A stretch of 64,000 bases of DNA from Thiohalocapsa halophila (lineage in GTDB: Bacteria; Pseudomonadota; Gammaproteobacteria; Chromatiales; Chromatiaceae): the NCBI RefSeq assembly GCF_016583825.1, contig NZ_NRRV01000013.1, positions 1 through 64,000 on the forward strand. The letters run 5' to 3'. The translations under genes were made by a program, and so were the position numbers. Positions 53,123 through 61,875 of this stretch are shown one piece after another (the stretch's first letter is position 1; each line of letters opens with the position of its first letter). The notes under the pieces were generated by a model, which did not search any database, was not told the origin of the DNA, and worked only from the letters and a program-made list of their open reading frames with translations.

Positions 53123-54948
53123 GACGGACCTCCTGTGACGAGGGCGGGGGGCGCCGGCAGCGGGCTGAACACCCGCCCGGTGCCCTTGAGGAAACGGTTG
53201 AAGAATTCGAACAGCACCAGCCGCGTGGTCTGGATGGACACCACCAGCCCCTCCAGCAGGATGATCACCAGATTGCCGAGGATCAGGATCAGCACCGCGG
53301 CCCAGCCGGGGGCGGCGGCCGCCATGGTGACGACGGCCGCCGACAGCGCCGCGTGCGCCAGCGCAAAGGCGCCGACACGGGCGAAGGACAGGGTGTTGGT
53401 GAGCAATTGCAGCCCGCTCTCGGCGAGATGCCCCAGCGCCGCCAGCGCCCCGAGCAGCTTGTGCGCGATCCAATAGGACCCGGCGATATACCAGCCGAGC
53501 CCCAACAGCGCGAGCCAACCGAGACCGAGATCGGGCAGCGCGAGCATACCCACCAGGCCCAGGTACAGCACCAGCATGCCCGCGTCCACGGCGAGCCAGT
53601 GGCGGGCGTGGCCCGCCGCCAGCGCCCCGAAGCCCGCCAGCAGCTGACCCAGGGAGAGCAGCGCCACCGCGAACACCAGGGGCACCGCAAGCACGACCAG
53701 CGGGTGCTCCAGCGGATGCAGCCACAGGGCCGGAATCACGTGCTCGATGCCGAACAGGCTGCCGAAGAGGAAGCCGAACAGCGTCGCCGACGCGCCGCAG
53801 AGCACCATGAGCCGGGCCATCGGGAACCTGGGCATCAGCCACAGGCCCACAGCCACCAGCACCAATCCCTGGCCGACGTCGCCGAACATGTAGCCGAACA
53901 ACAGCGGCACCACCACGGCCAACAGCGGCGTCGGGTCGGCCTCGTCGCCGCCGGGCACGCCCAGCGCCCGGGCGAAGAGCTCGAAGGGCTTCAGCCAGGC
54001 CGGGTTGTGCAGCACCTGCGGCGGGCGGGCGCCCGCCGGCGGCGGTGCGAAGCGCAGCAGCGCACGGGTGTCGGCGCGCGCCAGGGCCGCCGCCAGGCGC
54101 TCGCCGTGGAGGTCGTCGGTCCAGCCGGTGATCCAGGCCAGGTGCTCGCCGGCGCGCTCCAGCGCCCCGACGCGGCGGCTGAACCACTCCAGCCACTCCG
54201 CCTCCCCCAGGCTGTCGCCGAGTGAGTACTCGTCGAACAGGGTGTCCAGCTCGGCAGTGAGGTGCACCGCCCGCCGGGAGAGGAAATTGCGGCGGGCGCG
54301 AATCCGTGCCAGCGCCGTGACAGCATCGCCCTTGAGCCAGGCCGGGCGCAGCACGAGCCGCCCGTGCTGGGCCTTCACCTGCGCCTTGGCCGCGTCCAGC
54401 CGATCCGCGGGGCCGAGGATCATCCAGCAGTCCTCGTCGCTCCAGGGGACGCTGCGCGCCAGCAGGGGCTCCGGCAGCGCGAGCTCGGTGCCGGCGGGGA
54501 GGATGGCGCAGAAGGTGCCGAGCATGGGCCCGGAGTCGGTCACCCGCGCGAAGTCCAGGGTGCTGCCGCGCACCTTGCCGATGATCTGCTCCAGCCACTT
54601 GAGGCCGGTCTGCTCCTCTTCGCAGGCTTGGAGCTGGTCGATGAGTGGGTCGGCTTCGCGCTGCCAGGCGGCGATGCGGGTCAAGGCGCGCTCCATCACC
54701 TGCACCGGCGCCGCCAGCAGCGGGCCGCGGCGCAGACGCCCGCGCTGCCAGTAGCGCTGATAGCGCTGCGCCAGGCGCTGGTATTCCGCGATGCCGGCGG
54801 CGATGGCCGCCAAAGGCTGCTCGGCGGTCTCGGGCGCGCGCAGCTCCAGCTCCACGGCGCCCGTGCGCGCCAGCTCGGCGAGGGTGTGCACCGCCTCGCT
54901 GCGGGGGCAGAGCACCTCGAACCAACGGGTGGCGAGGGGGCGGAGCAT
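53119..54948 (-). CDS. ntpI: V/A-type ATPase subunit I (a subunit, system 1)
   Basis: The 609-residue stator and half-channel subunit has an N-terminal cytoplasmic half with coiled coils (starting MLRPLATRWFEVLCPRSEAV). The membrane half begins near residue 340, with LLFGYMFGDVGQGLVLVAVG, LVFAVALLSLGQLLAGFGAL, and LLTNTLSFARVGAFALAHAALS carrying the essential Arg of the proton channel. Its start directly overlaps the C gene stop, and its end overlaps K by 4 nt. The gene belongs to the same tightly packed operon. Confidence 0.95.
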   Translation of the reverse strand: MLRPLATRWFEVLCPRSEAVHTLAELARTGAVELELRAPETAEQPLAAIAAGIAEYQRLAQRYQRYWQRGRLRRGPLLAAPVQVMERALTRIAAWQREADPLIDQLQACEEEQTGLKWLEQIIGKVRGSTLDFARVTDSGPMLGTFCAILPAGTELALPEPLLARSVPWSDEDCWMILGPADRLDAAKAQVKAQHGRLVLRPAWLKGDAVTALARIRARRNFLSRRAVHLTAELDTLFDEYSLGDSLGEAEWLEWFSRRVGALERAGEHLAWITGWTDDLHGERLAAALARADTRALLRFAPPPAGARPPQVLHNPAWLKPFELFARALGVPGGDEADPTPLLAVVVPLLFGYMFGDVGQGLVLVAVGLWLMPRFPMARLMVLCGASATLFGFLFGSLFGIEHVIPALWLHPLEHPLVVLAVPLVFAVALLSLGQLLAGFGALAAGHARHWLAVDAGMLVLYLGLVGMLALPDLGLGWLALLGLGWYIAGSYWIAHKLLGALAALGHLAESGLQLLTNTLSFARVGAFALAHAALSAAVVTMAAAAPGWAAVLILILGNLVIILLEGLVVSIQTTRLVLFEFFNRFLKGTGRVFSPLPAPPALVTGGPS

Positions 54949-55733
54949 CAGGCGGCCTCCTCTCGGCTGCCGGCCGCCGGCACCTGCGGGAACAGAGCCC
55001 GGTCAAGCAGCGCTCGGCGCAGGCGCTCCAGGTCCAGTGCCAGCAGCGCCAGGTAGGTAAAGGGCGCCGCCGGCGACAGGCCCAGACCGTGGAAGCGAAA
55101 GCGCAGGCGCTCACGCAGCGCTTGGCGGCGGGTCCAGGCCCGCTGCGGGCTGCCGGTACGAAAGGCGGCCAGATGCTCGCCGAGAAGCCCGGCGAGGCCG
55201 TCCAGGTCGGCGCGCGCCGCCGCTCCGGGGTGCGGCCAGCGCCGGCGCCAGGCGTTCGTCCACAGCGTCGGCACCGGGCCCGCGGCCGGGTCCAGCAGCG
55301 GCGCCAGCCCTGCTTCGGCCACCCGTGCCTCCACCAGGGCGCCGTCGTCATCCAGCAAGGCCGCCAGCGGCGCGGCCTGCCGGGCCCACGCCGGCAGCGC
55401 CCCGCCCCGGCGCAGATGCTCGATCACACCGGCAAGCGCCAGCCACCGGGTCCAGCGCACGGCGTCGCGCCAGGACTCGGGCACGAAGTCCGCGACGGCG
55501 TCGATCTCGGTGAGCAGCAGCCCGCGCACGCCGGCCTCGATGTCGGCGGCGGTGCTGGCCGCGGAGAAGGCCTTGACCCAATCCCGGTGCGGGCCGTTGC
55601 GGGCATCCTCAAGCCAGGCGCCGAGCCCGCGGATGCCGCTGATGCGGCGCCAGTCGTTCTCTGTCGGCAGGCGTCCGTAGCGGGCCTGCACCCGCGCCTG
55701 GGCGTGGGCGAAGCTGCGGTCGGGGGCGCTCAC
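54948..55733 (-). CDS. ntpC: V/A-type ATPase subunit C-like (system 1)
   Basis: The 261-residue, all-helical protein occupies the subunit C position (between G/H and I). It is much shorter and more divergent than the C protein of system 2 (352 residues). The family-like opening is HAQARVQARYGRLPTENDWR, and RFRFHGLGLSPAAPFTYLALL near the end parallels the system 2 segment RFRFSFGFSPSEAFYQL. The C subunit couples rotor and proteolipid ring. Its assignment rests on position and this local similarity. Confidence 0.78.
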   Translation of the reverse strand: MSAPDRSFAHAQARVQARYGRLPTENDWRRISGIRGLGAWLEDARNGPHRDWVKAFSAASTAADIEAGVRGLLLTEIDAVADFVPESWRDAVRWTRWLALAGVIEHLRRGGALPAWARQAAPLAALLDDDGALVEARVAEAGLAPLLDPAAGPVPTLWTNAWRRRWPHPGAAARADLDGLAGLLGEHLAAFRTGSPQRAWTRRQALRERLRFRFHGLGLSPAAPFTYLALLALDLERLRRALLDRALFPQVPAAGSREEAA

Positions 55734-56062
55734 GGCTGCCCCCCGGTGAGCTCGGCGGCCAACGCGGCCGCCAGCGCGTCGACCAGTGCCGCATCCGGCT
55801 CGGTGGCCGTCTCATCGGCGGCGGCATCGGCAGCGAGCGCTTCCAAGCCGCGCTGAATGCCGCGGTCGGCGATGCGGTGCGCGGCCCGAATGCGGCGCTC
55901 GGCCCGCTTGGCAATGCCGCGGGCCTCGCGCTCGGCGGCGGTGATGCGGGCATCCGCCGCGTCACGGCAGGCGGCCACGGCTTGCCGGGCCTCGGCCTCG
56001 GCCCCGAGCACGCGATTGAAGGCCGCGTCAACGGCGCGGCCGTCCGCACGCTGGTCAGTCAT
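55730..56062 (-). CDS. V/A-type ATPase stalk subunit G/H-like (system 1)
   Basis: The 110-residue protein is a single charged helix (AEAEARQAVAACRDAADARI, then TAAEREARGIAKRAERRIRAA) with an acidic Ala-rich tail. Such coiled-coil proteins pair with E in the peripheral stalk and begin V/A-type operons. It overlaps C by 4 nt. It is the first gene of system 1, so the promoter lies upstream, between it and the protease gene (56063-56159), or further beyond if transcripts come through the protease gene. Confidence 0.78.
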   Translation of the reverse strand: MTDQRADGRAVDAAFNRVLGAEAEARQAVAACRDAADARITAAEREARGIAKRAERRIRAAHRIADRGIQRGLEALAADAAADETATEPDAALVDALAAALAAELTGGQP

Positions 56063-56159
56063 GGCTGCTGTCGTCCCATCTGCCCGTGCATCCGCTGCCG
56101 CGCCGGCGGTTCTGGCGCCGCCGCGCCCAGCATCTGTGCGCTGCGCATCGACCCCGCCG

Positions 56160-56960
56160 TCAACGCAGCCCGGCTTTGCTCATGAGCGCGCGCACATGAT
56201 CCACCGGGATGGCATAGCTGATGCCGCTCGGATCCTTGATGGCAGACTCGCGCGTGCGCTTGACATACACACTGTTGATCACACCGATCACCCGGCCCGA
56301 GTCCACATCGTACACGGGGCTGCCGCTATTGCCGGGGTAAGCCGTGGCGTCGAGCTGCAGTATCTTGAAGGGGGCCGACAGCCGTTTGATCATCTCCGGT
56401 GTCAGCTCCCGCCCGGAGCCGACCGGCGCCGCAATGGGTGCCAGCGCCGCCACCACGGCGCGATGGGTAGCCGAATAGAGACCGAGCGCACCCAACAGCG
56501 GGTAGCCCGTGAAGGCCGCCCATTGGCCTTCCCGGATGTCGGCGGTGCGCCCCAGGGTGACCGCCGGCAGGGAGCCGCCCTCGAAGCGCAGCAGGGCCAG
56601 ATCGTGCTCGCGGTCTGCGGCCACCAGCTTGGCGGGGCGCATCTCGGTGCGGTTGTCGGCGCCCGGGCGATAAACGGCGACGGTCTCCCGCCTGCCCTCG
56701 TCGAGCTTGCGCGGCACCACATGGGCATTGGTGACGACATGATTGGGCGCCACCACGAAGCCCGTGCCCCGCGGCTGCTTCTGCGTTTGCCGCACGGCCA
56801 TGTAGGTGCCGACGGCGACGACGCTGCGCTTCATCTGCGCCGCGGTGGCGGGCAGGTCCGCAAGCGCCGGGCCGCCGGCCAGCGGCAGGGCGAGCAGCCC
56901 GGCCGCAAGCAGACACGCTTCGCAGGTGCGGCGGGTGCTGGATTGGACGGCGTTTGGCAT
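56160..56960 (-). CDS. secreted trypsin-like serine protease
   Basis: The 266-residue protein has an N-terminal signal (ACLLAAGLLALPLAGGPALA) and a chymotrypsin-fold domain with His80 (VVTNAHVV), Asp120 (DREHDLALLR) and Ser212 (AYPGNSGSPVYD). No PDZ domain follows, so it is a stand-alone periplasmic protease related to DegP/HtrA catalytic domains. It lies between the two ATPase operons, 97 bp upstream of system 1 on the same strand and divergent from system 2. It may process or survey envelope proteins. A direct ATPase role is unproven. Confidence 0.93.
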   Translation of the reverse strand: MPNAVQSSTRRTCEACLLAAGLLALPLAGGPALADLPATAAQMKRSVVAVGTYMAVRQTQKQPRGTGFVVAPNHVVTNAHVVPRKLDEGRRETVAVYRPGADNRTEMRPAKLVAADREHDLALLRFEGGSLPAVTLGRTADIREGQWAAFTGYPLLGALGLYSATHRAVVAALAPIAAPVGSGRELTPEMIKRLSAPFKILQLDATAYPGNSGSPVYDVDSGRVIGVINSVYVKRTRESAIKDPSGISYAIPVDHVRALMSKAGLR

Positions 56961-57339
56961 CTGGCCTCCTCGGTGCGGGGACGGCGCGGCAACGGCCGGG
57001 TGACGGCGACATCAAATCACCACGTCCCTAGTGGAATATTAGTACATACTCATGGGAGTCGCGGGACCTGTGGCACAGTCCACAGGATTCGCTGCCGGCA
57101 TGCTGCGCCGCCGGCGCGCCAGTACGCATGACACGCATCAATGCCGAGGGCCTCGGGGCGCGATGCCCTAAGATCACCCGAGGCGCCAAAGGCTTCTATA
57201 AGCCCATTATTGACTACTGATCCATGGCAAGCTTGAGGCGTCCGGCGCTGGCCAGAGGGGCCATGCTTTCGCTAATCTTCGCGCCGTCGGACCACCATCC
57301 CACCCTGCGTCCACCCATTCCCCCGCCCCGGAGTCGCCG
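56961..57339. other. divergent regulatory spacer between the protease and ATPase system 2
   Basis: It contains two AT-rich patches, TAGTGGAATATTAGTACATA (about 57030-57049) and ATAAGCCCATTATTGACTAC (about 57197-57216). These are candidates for promoters in the two directions; TTGACT in the second is -35-like. No known operator was recognised. CGGAGTCGCCG immediately precedes the first gene start. Confidence 0.5.
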
Positions 57340-57657
57340 ATGGATGACACCCTGAAACGCCTGCTCGATGCCGAGATGCGCGCCGAGAAGATCGCGCAGG
57401 AGGCGGAGCAGGAGCGTGAGCGCATCATCCAGGCCGCCATGACTGACGCTCGGGCGGAGGACCAGCGCTTCACGGCCCGGGTGCCGGACCTGCACCGCAG
57501 CTTCATCGGGAAGGCCGAGGAGCGCGCCGAGCAGACCATCGCCGAGCTCAAGCGCCGCTACGACGAGCGCCATGTGCAGCTACGCAACACGGCCGAAGAG
57601 CGCGAGCAGGAGGCCTTGGAAACCGCCTTCGAGCTGCTCGTCGATCCGAGCCGCTGA
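57340..57657 (+). CDS. V/A-type ATPase stalk subunit G/H-like (system 2)
   Basis: The 105-residue coiled-coil protein (RLLDAEMRAEKIAQEAEQER, then IAELKRRYDERHVQLRNTAE) is the expected first gene of a bacterial V/A-type operon. It shares the charged-helix design but little direct sequence identity with the system 1 counterpart. It pairs with E in the peripheral stalk. The next gene follows after 16 bp. Confidence 0.82.
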   Translation: MDDTLKRLLDAEMRAEKIAQEAEQERERIIQAAMTDARAEDQRFTARVPDLHRSFIGKAEERAEQTIAELKRRYDERHVQLRNTAEEREQEALETAFELLVDPSR

Positions 57658-57673
57658 CTGCACGCGCCCGATC

Positions 57674-58732
57674 ATGACCAACACCGATCAGGCCTATCTC
57701 AACACCCGCGTCACGGCCATGTCCGTGCAGCTGCTGGCGGCGACAGAGCTCGCGGAGCTCGCCCGGCTGGACCTGACGGCGCTGGCCGAGCGCTTTCAGC
57801 TGGAGGCCCTGCTGGACGAGCAGCTGCGCCCGCGGACGAAGGCGCGCGCCGTGGAGCAGACCCTGCTGCACCTGCTGCTCGCCGACCTCGCCGTGCTGAC
57901 GCGGCCGATGGCGGCCGCCGAGCGCGGGCTGTTGCTGGCGTGGGCGCGCAAGTATGCGCTGTTCAACTTGAAGACCCTGATCCGCGGCAAGCTCCACGAG
58001 CTGGACCAAGGCGAGATCCGCGAGAACCTCTATGAGCTTCCGGCCCGCGTGCGGCTGCCGCATCAAGAGCTGTATCGGGCGGAGAACGTGCCCGAGCTGC
58101 TGCGGGTGCTGGAGCGGGGGCCGCTACGGCTCATCGCCCGCCAGGCGCGCGAGTCCTACGAGCAGCGCCGTGATGCCTTCGTGCTGGAGGCGGCCGTGGA
58201 TCAGCGTTACTACGCCGAGCTGGCGCGCCAGGGCACGCTGCTGCGCGGGTCCGAGGCGCCCGCGATCCAGAACCTCATCGGCGCGGTGCTGGATCGCGTG
58301 AACGTGCTCTGGCTGCTGCGCTTTCGCTTCTCCTTCGGCTTCTCGCCCAGCGAGGCCTTCTACCAGCTGGTGCCCTCCAAGCGCCTGCTGCACCGCGACC
58401 GTTTGCTGACCCTCGCCAACATCGACGGCTTCGATGAGGTGCTCGCGGCCATGCCCCCACCCTTGGACACAATGCTGGCGGGCAGCCCCAGCCTCATCGA
58501 GGTGCAGCGCCGCGTCGGTGCCATGCTCATCGACGAGTGCCGGCGCACCCTCAAGCGCGGGCGCTCAGGCGTCGCCCGCGCGCTGGCTTATTTGATTTTG
58601 CGCGAGCACGACGTCCACCAGCTCTACGCGCTCATTCAGGGCCAGCTGTTGGGCCTGCCGCAGGACGTGGTGCACATCGCCGTGGGCCTGGCGGACCCGC
58701 ATTGCCCGAGCGGCATCCGGGCCGCCGCCTGA
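57674..58732 (+). CDS. ntpC: V/A-type ATPase subunit C (system 2)
   Basis: The 352-residue helical protein opens TDQAYLNTRVTAMSVQLL, a typical C start, and contains LLADLAVLTRPMAAAERGLL, RFSFGFSPSEAFYQLVPSKR and YLILREHDVHQLYALIQGQL, the conserved C-terminal feature. Its length is standard for the family, unlike the 261-residue C of system 1. It joins the central rotor to the proteolipid ring. The ATG at 57674 gives the expected start. Confidence 0.92.
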   Translation: MTNTDQAYLNTRVTAMSVQLLAATELAELARLDLTALAERFQLEALLDEQLRPRTKARAVEQTLLHLLLADLAVLTRPMAAAERGLLLAWARKYALFNLKTLIRGKLHELDQGEIRENLYELPARVRLPHQELYRAENVPELLRVLERGPLRLIARQARESYEQRRDAFVLEAAVDQRYYAELARQGTLLRGSEAPAIQNLIGAVLDRVNVLWLLRFRFSFGFSPSEAFYQLVPSKRLLHRDRLLTLANIDGFDEVLAAMPPPLDTMLAGSPSLIEVQRRVGAMLIDECRRTLKRGRSGVARALAYLILREHDVHQLYALIQGQLLGLPQDVVHIAVGLADPHCPSGIRAAA

Positions 58733-58835
58733 GCGCCGTCATCTGGACACACCGAGCACACCGAGCCAGACGACCGTGTCAATACCGAGCATGCGTGAGC
58801 CTCGTCCCGATCCACTGCCGGCGGAGAACTGAACC

Positions 58836-60740
58836 TTGCTGCGTCCGCTGCCCATGAAGCATGTCCGCCTGCTGGTGATGGCCGACGACCTACCGCAGGC
58901 GTCCCTGACCCTGGCCGAGACCGCTAGCTTCCACCCGGATAACCGCCCGCCGGAGACCCAGGCACTGTCGGCTGCGCCGGGTCGGGACTATCGCGAGCGC
59001 TACCGCCAGGCCGCCACGCGGCTGGATAAGATCGCCAAGCTCGTGGATGTGCCGGCCACGCCAATCATCCGGCAGGTGCACGTGGTGCACCCCGACGAGC
59101 TCGCCGCCGTCGGCATTCTGCTGCGCGAGCGTTGGGAGGAGGCCTCGCGGTTTGAAGAGGCCTTCCGCCGGCTGGACGAAGAAGAGCGCTTCATCCGCGA
59201 TCAAGAGGTGGCGCTGGACAACTTCGCCAATCTCAAGATCGATCTCGGCAAGCTGCGCAGCAAGACACGGTTCCTGGACTTCTATGTCGGGATCGTGCCG
59301 CGGGAGAACGTGAGCCGGCTGGAAGGCGCGGTCCAGCTCGCCGATCACATCCTGTTCAACTATCTTGAGCGCGGCGACAGCGCCCATGTCATCATCGTCG
59401 GCCCCCGCGGCGAGCGTGAGGCGCAGCTCGGCTCGGTGCTGACGTCCGCCGGCTTCCAGTCCCTGCCCATCCCGAGCGATCTCGCCGATATGGACCCGGA
59501 CGCCAAGCGCGAGGAGCTGGCGGCGCGCCGGGCCGAGCTCGCCGGCCAGCGCGACACCCTGCGCACCGAGCTTGCGCAGTGGGAGCAAGAGCACCGGGAG
59601 ACCCTACTGGACGCCCGCCGCACACTGCTGCTGGCCGAGCCTTTCGTCACCCTGGACCCGTCCATCCACAGTGCGGGCCAGCTCGCCATGCTCTCGGGCT
59701 GGGTACCGCTGCGAGAGCTGCCGAGCCTGGCGGAGCGCCTGGAGCAGAGCATGTCGATGCCCTTCGACCTCAGCTTCCGCGACCCGCGCCCGGACGAGCG
59801 CCCGTTGGTGCCCACGGTGCCGGTGCGCAACCGCTGGCTCGCGCCCTTCGCGACCCTGGTCCAGCAATACGGCATCCCCCAGTACGGCGAAGTGGACCCG
59901 ACGCCCATCTTCGCCTTCACCTTCCTGCTGATGTTCGGCTCCATGTTCGGCGACGTCGGCCAGGGTGCCGTCATCGCCGGGCTCGGCTGGTATTTCCGGG
60001 ACAAGCTGGGCCGCTTCTGGCTGTTCGGGGTCACCGCCGGCCTGTCGTCGGTGTTCTTCGGCTTTCTCTACGGCAGCATCTTCGGCTACGAAGAGCTGCT
60101 GCCCGCACTCTGGACCAGCCCCATCCATCACCCGATCCTGATGCTCAAGATTGCGCTCGGCTATGGCGTGGTCTTCATTGTGGTGGCCTGTCTGCTGGCC
60201 ATCTACAATCGCTTCGCCGTCAAGGACCCGGCGAGTGCCTGGCTGGGACACCACGGCATCGTCAATCTGGTGTTCTATCTGGCGCTGGTCTGGGGTGGTC
60301 TGCGGCTCACCGCCACCGGCAGCTTCGGCAGTCTGCCACTGTGGCTGATCCTCGCGAGCCTGGCGGCGCTGGCGGTCTATGCCTGGCGCCATCTCGACGT
60401 GCCGGCCGGGGAGCGGGTGCTGGTGGTCTTCATCGAGACCCTTGAGACCATCATCGGCTACATCTCCAACACACTCTCCTTCCTGCGCGTCGCCGCCTTC
60501 AGCCTGAACCACGCCGCCCTGTCCCTGGCGGTGCTGACGCTGGCGGACATGATGGGCACCATGGGCCACATCCTGGCCATCATCCTGGGCAATATCTTCG
60601 TGCTGGTGCTGGAGGGTGGCATCGTCATGATTCAAGTCATGCGGCTTCAGTACTACGAGGGCTTCTCGCGCTACTTCTCCGGCTCCGGCCACGAGTTCGC
60701 ACCACTGCGGTTGCGCCGCGGCGCCTCCGGCGCGGGCTGA
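58836..60740 (+). CDS. ntpI: V/A-type ATPase subunit I (a subunit, system 2)
   Basis: The 634-residue subunit opens MLRPLPMKHVRLLVMADDLP. A TTG start at 58836 is preferred because GGCGGAG lies 9 nt upstream and MLRP matches the opening of the system 1 I protein; an ATG at 58854 is the alternative. The cytoplasmic part is coiled-coil. The membrane half includes LLMFGSMFGDVGQGAVIAGL, ISNTLSFLRVAAFSLNHAAL (with the channel Arg) and IILGNIFVLVLEGGIVMIQ. It forms the ion half-channels. Confidence 0.94.
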   Translation: MLRPLPMKHVRLLVMADDLPQASLTLAETASFHPDNRPPETQALSAAPGRDYRERYRQAATRLDKIAKLVDVPATPIIRQVHVVHPDELAAVGILLRERWEEASRFEEAFRRLDEEERFIRDQEVALDNFANLKIDLGKLRSKTRFLDFYVGIVPRENVSRLEGAVQLADHILFNYLERGDSAHVIIVGPRGEREAQLGSVLTSAGFQSLPIPSDLADMDPDAKREELAARRAELAGQRDTLRTELAQWEQEHRETLLDARRTLLLAEPFVTLDPSIHSAGQLAMLSGWVPLRELPSLAERLEQSMSMPFDLSFRDPRPDERPLVPTVPVRNRWLAPFATLVQQYGIPQYGEVDPTPIFAFTFLLMFGSMFGDVGQGAVIAGLGWYFRDKLGRFWLFGVTAGLSSVFFGFLYGSIFGYEELLPALWTSPIHHPILMLKIALGYGVVFIVVACLLAIYNRFAVKDPASAWLGHHGIVNLVFYLALVWGGLRLTATGSFGSLPLWLILASLAALAVYAWRHLDVPAGERVLVVFIETLETIIGYISNTLSFLRVAAFSLNHAALSLAVLTLADMMGTMGHILAIILGNIFVLVLEGGIVMIQVMRLQYYEGFSRYFSGSGHEFAPLRLRRGASGAG

Positions 60741-60909
60741 CCCATGCAGACCTGAATCCCGGCAGCCCCACTATCGCCACATCCATCGTCAAGTAGGCAA
60801 AGAATCAATGCCGCACGGCCGCCGGCTCACACCGGCTGCCCGGCAGCAACCGCAGCCCGCGGCTCAAGCTTTTCAGCAACGCACCTTCAGAATTCGAGGA
60901 ACGACAGTA

Positions 60910-61356
60910 ATGTATTGGCTCGCCGTCCTGATGTCCTTCGCCGTCGTCGGTCTCATCGCCACCGGCCTCTATCTGGAAATGCGCCCCACCGCCAGTCTGC
61001 GGCTGCCGCGCTGGAGCAAGCCCGCCGTGGGCGGACAGCTGCTCGTTTTCGTCGCCGCACAGTTCGGGCTGCTGCTGTTGGGCATCGACGAGGTCCTCGC
61101 CCAAGAGGCCATGGAGGTCGTCGAGGTGCAGGAGATCAGCATCGGCATGGGCATCGCCATCCTCGGCGCCGGCATCCCGACGGCACTCTCCACCATCGGC
61201 GCCGGCATCGCCGTGGGCCCCATCGGTGCGGCGTCGCTGGCGGCCATCACCGAGAAGCCGGAGACCCTGGGCCGCACCCTGATCTATCTGGGCCTCGCCG
61301 AGGGTATCGCCATCTACGGCCTGGTCATTTCCATCCTGCTGCTGAACCGGATCTGA
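60910..61356 (+). CDS. ntpK: V/A-type ATPase subunit K with N-terminal membrane extension (system 2)
   Basis: The 148-residue proteolipid has about 75 extra N-terminal residues with two hydrophobic helices (YWLAVLMSFAVVGLIATGLY and QLLVFVAAQFGLLLLGIDEV) before the standard hairpin (SIGMGIAILGAGIPTALSTI and TLIYLGLAEGIAIYGLVISI). Glu131 is the ion carrier. The extension is not a typical signal peptide, and its role is unclear. No Na+-type Gln or Ser/Thr ligands are visible. GAGGAACGACAGTA upstream supports the start. Confidence 0.9.
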   Translation: MYWLAVLMSFAVVGLIATGLYLEMRPTASLRLPRWSKPAVGGQLLVFVAAQFGLLLLGIDEVLAQEAMEVVEVQEISIGMGIAILGAGIPTALSTIGAGIAVGPIGAASLAAITEKPETLGRTLIYLGLAEGIAIYGLVISILLLNRI

Positions 61357-61362
61357 GCCACC

Positions 61363-61716
61363 ATGGCCGCCGCACCAGACTCAGCCTCGGAGCTACCGGC
61401 GACGCGCATGCTCTTTCTCGGCGCCGACAGCCTCGCCGACGGCTTTCGGCTGATCGGCTTCGAGGCGCATGCGAACCCGAGCCCCGAGGACGTGGACCAG
61501 ATTTTTCGCCAGTTGCACCAGTCCCGCGACAAGGCCTTCGTGATCGTCGACGAAGACGTCATGCGCTCCGGCGCCGCCAACTTGGCGCGGGTGCGCCGAG
61601 AAGGCGGACGCGTTGTGGTCATCGCCGTGCCGCCGCTAGCGGGTCCAGTGCAACTGGAGAGCGAGGTCGCCGACCGGCTCCAGGCCATGTTCGGCTCCAG
61701 CCAGCTTGGCTCGTAG
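61363..61716 (+). CDS. V/A-type ATPase subunit F (system 2)
   Basis: The 117-residue protein has alternating strands and helices (RMLFLGADSLADGFRLIGFE, then AFVIVDEDVM and GRVVVIAVPPL), matching the F subunit. The N-terminus has a short Ala/Pro/Ser extension. It starts 6 bp after K. The following spacer holds the largest heptamer hairpin in the window. F is part of the rotor shaft. Confidence 0.88.
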   Translation: MAAAPDSASELPATRMLFLGADSLADGFRLIGFEAHANPSPEDVDQIFRQLHQSRDKAFVIVDEDVMRSGAANLARVRREGGRVVVIAVPPLAGPVQLESEVADRLQAMFGSSQLGS

Positions 61717-61719
61717 TGA

Positions 61720-61843
61720 CGAGTTTCGAGTTTCGAGTGTCGAGTTTCGAGTGACGAGTAGCGAGTATCGAGTGTCGAGGAAGGAGCTACTCGCTCCTCG
61801 GTACTCGCTCCTCGATACTCACTACTCGACACTCGATACTCAC
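61720..61843. repeat. two opposed 8-unit heptamer blocks forming a large hairpin
   Basis: Block 1 (61720-61775) is eight CGAGTNN heptamers (CGAGTTT, CGAGTTT, CGAGTGT, CGAGTTT, CGAGTGA, CGAGTAG, CGAGTAT, CGAGTGT). Block 2 (61788-61843) is eight units in the opposite sense (TACTCGC, TCCTCGG, TACTCGC, TCCTCGA, TACTCAC, TACTCGA, CACTCGA, TACTCAC). Each arm is 56 nt, with a 12-nt loop, so a long imperfect stem can form in DNA or in the F-E mRNA. Confidence 0.88.
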
Positions 61844-61868
61844 CCCCCTAGCCCCTAGCCCCTAGCCC
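61843..61868. repeat. C-rich heptamer block with G-quadruplex/i-motif potential
   Basis: CCCCCC-TAG-CCCC-TAG-CCCC-TAG-CCC. The complementary strand reads four runs of three or more G separated by CTA, which meets the usual G-quadruplex rule. The unit is again 7 bp (CCCCTAG). It ends 7 bp before the E start codon, where a ribosome-binding site would be expected and none is seen. Confidence 0.8.
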
Positions 61869-61875
61869 TCAATCA

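Noticed and set aside
52766..55351. 861-codon minus-strand frame ending in a good proteolipid sequence
   Set aside because: Only its last part is subunit K. The rest overlaps subunits I and C in another frame and is low-complexity.
52766..61356. Sodium specificity of the two ATPases
   Set aside because: Neither K subunit shows the Gln and Ser/Thr ligands of known Na+ rings, so proton coupling is the default reading.
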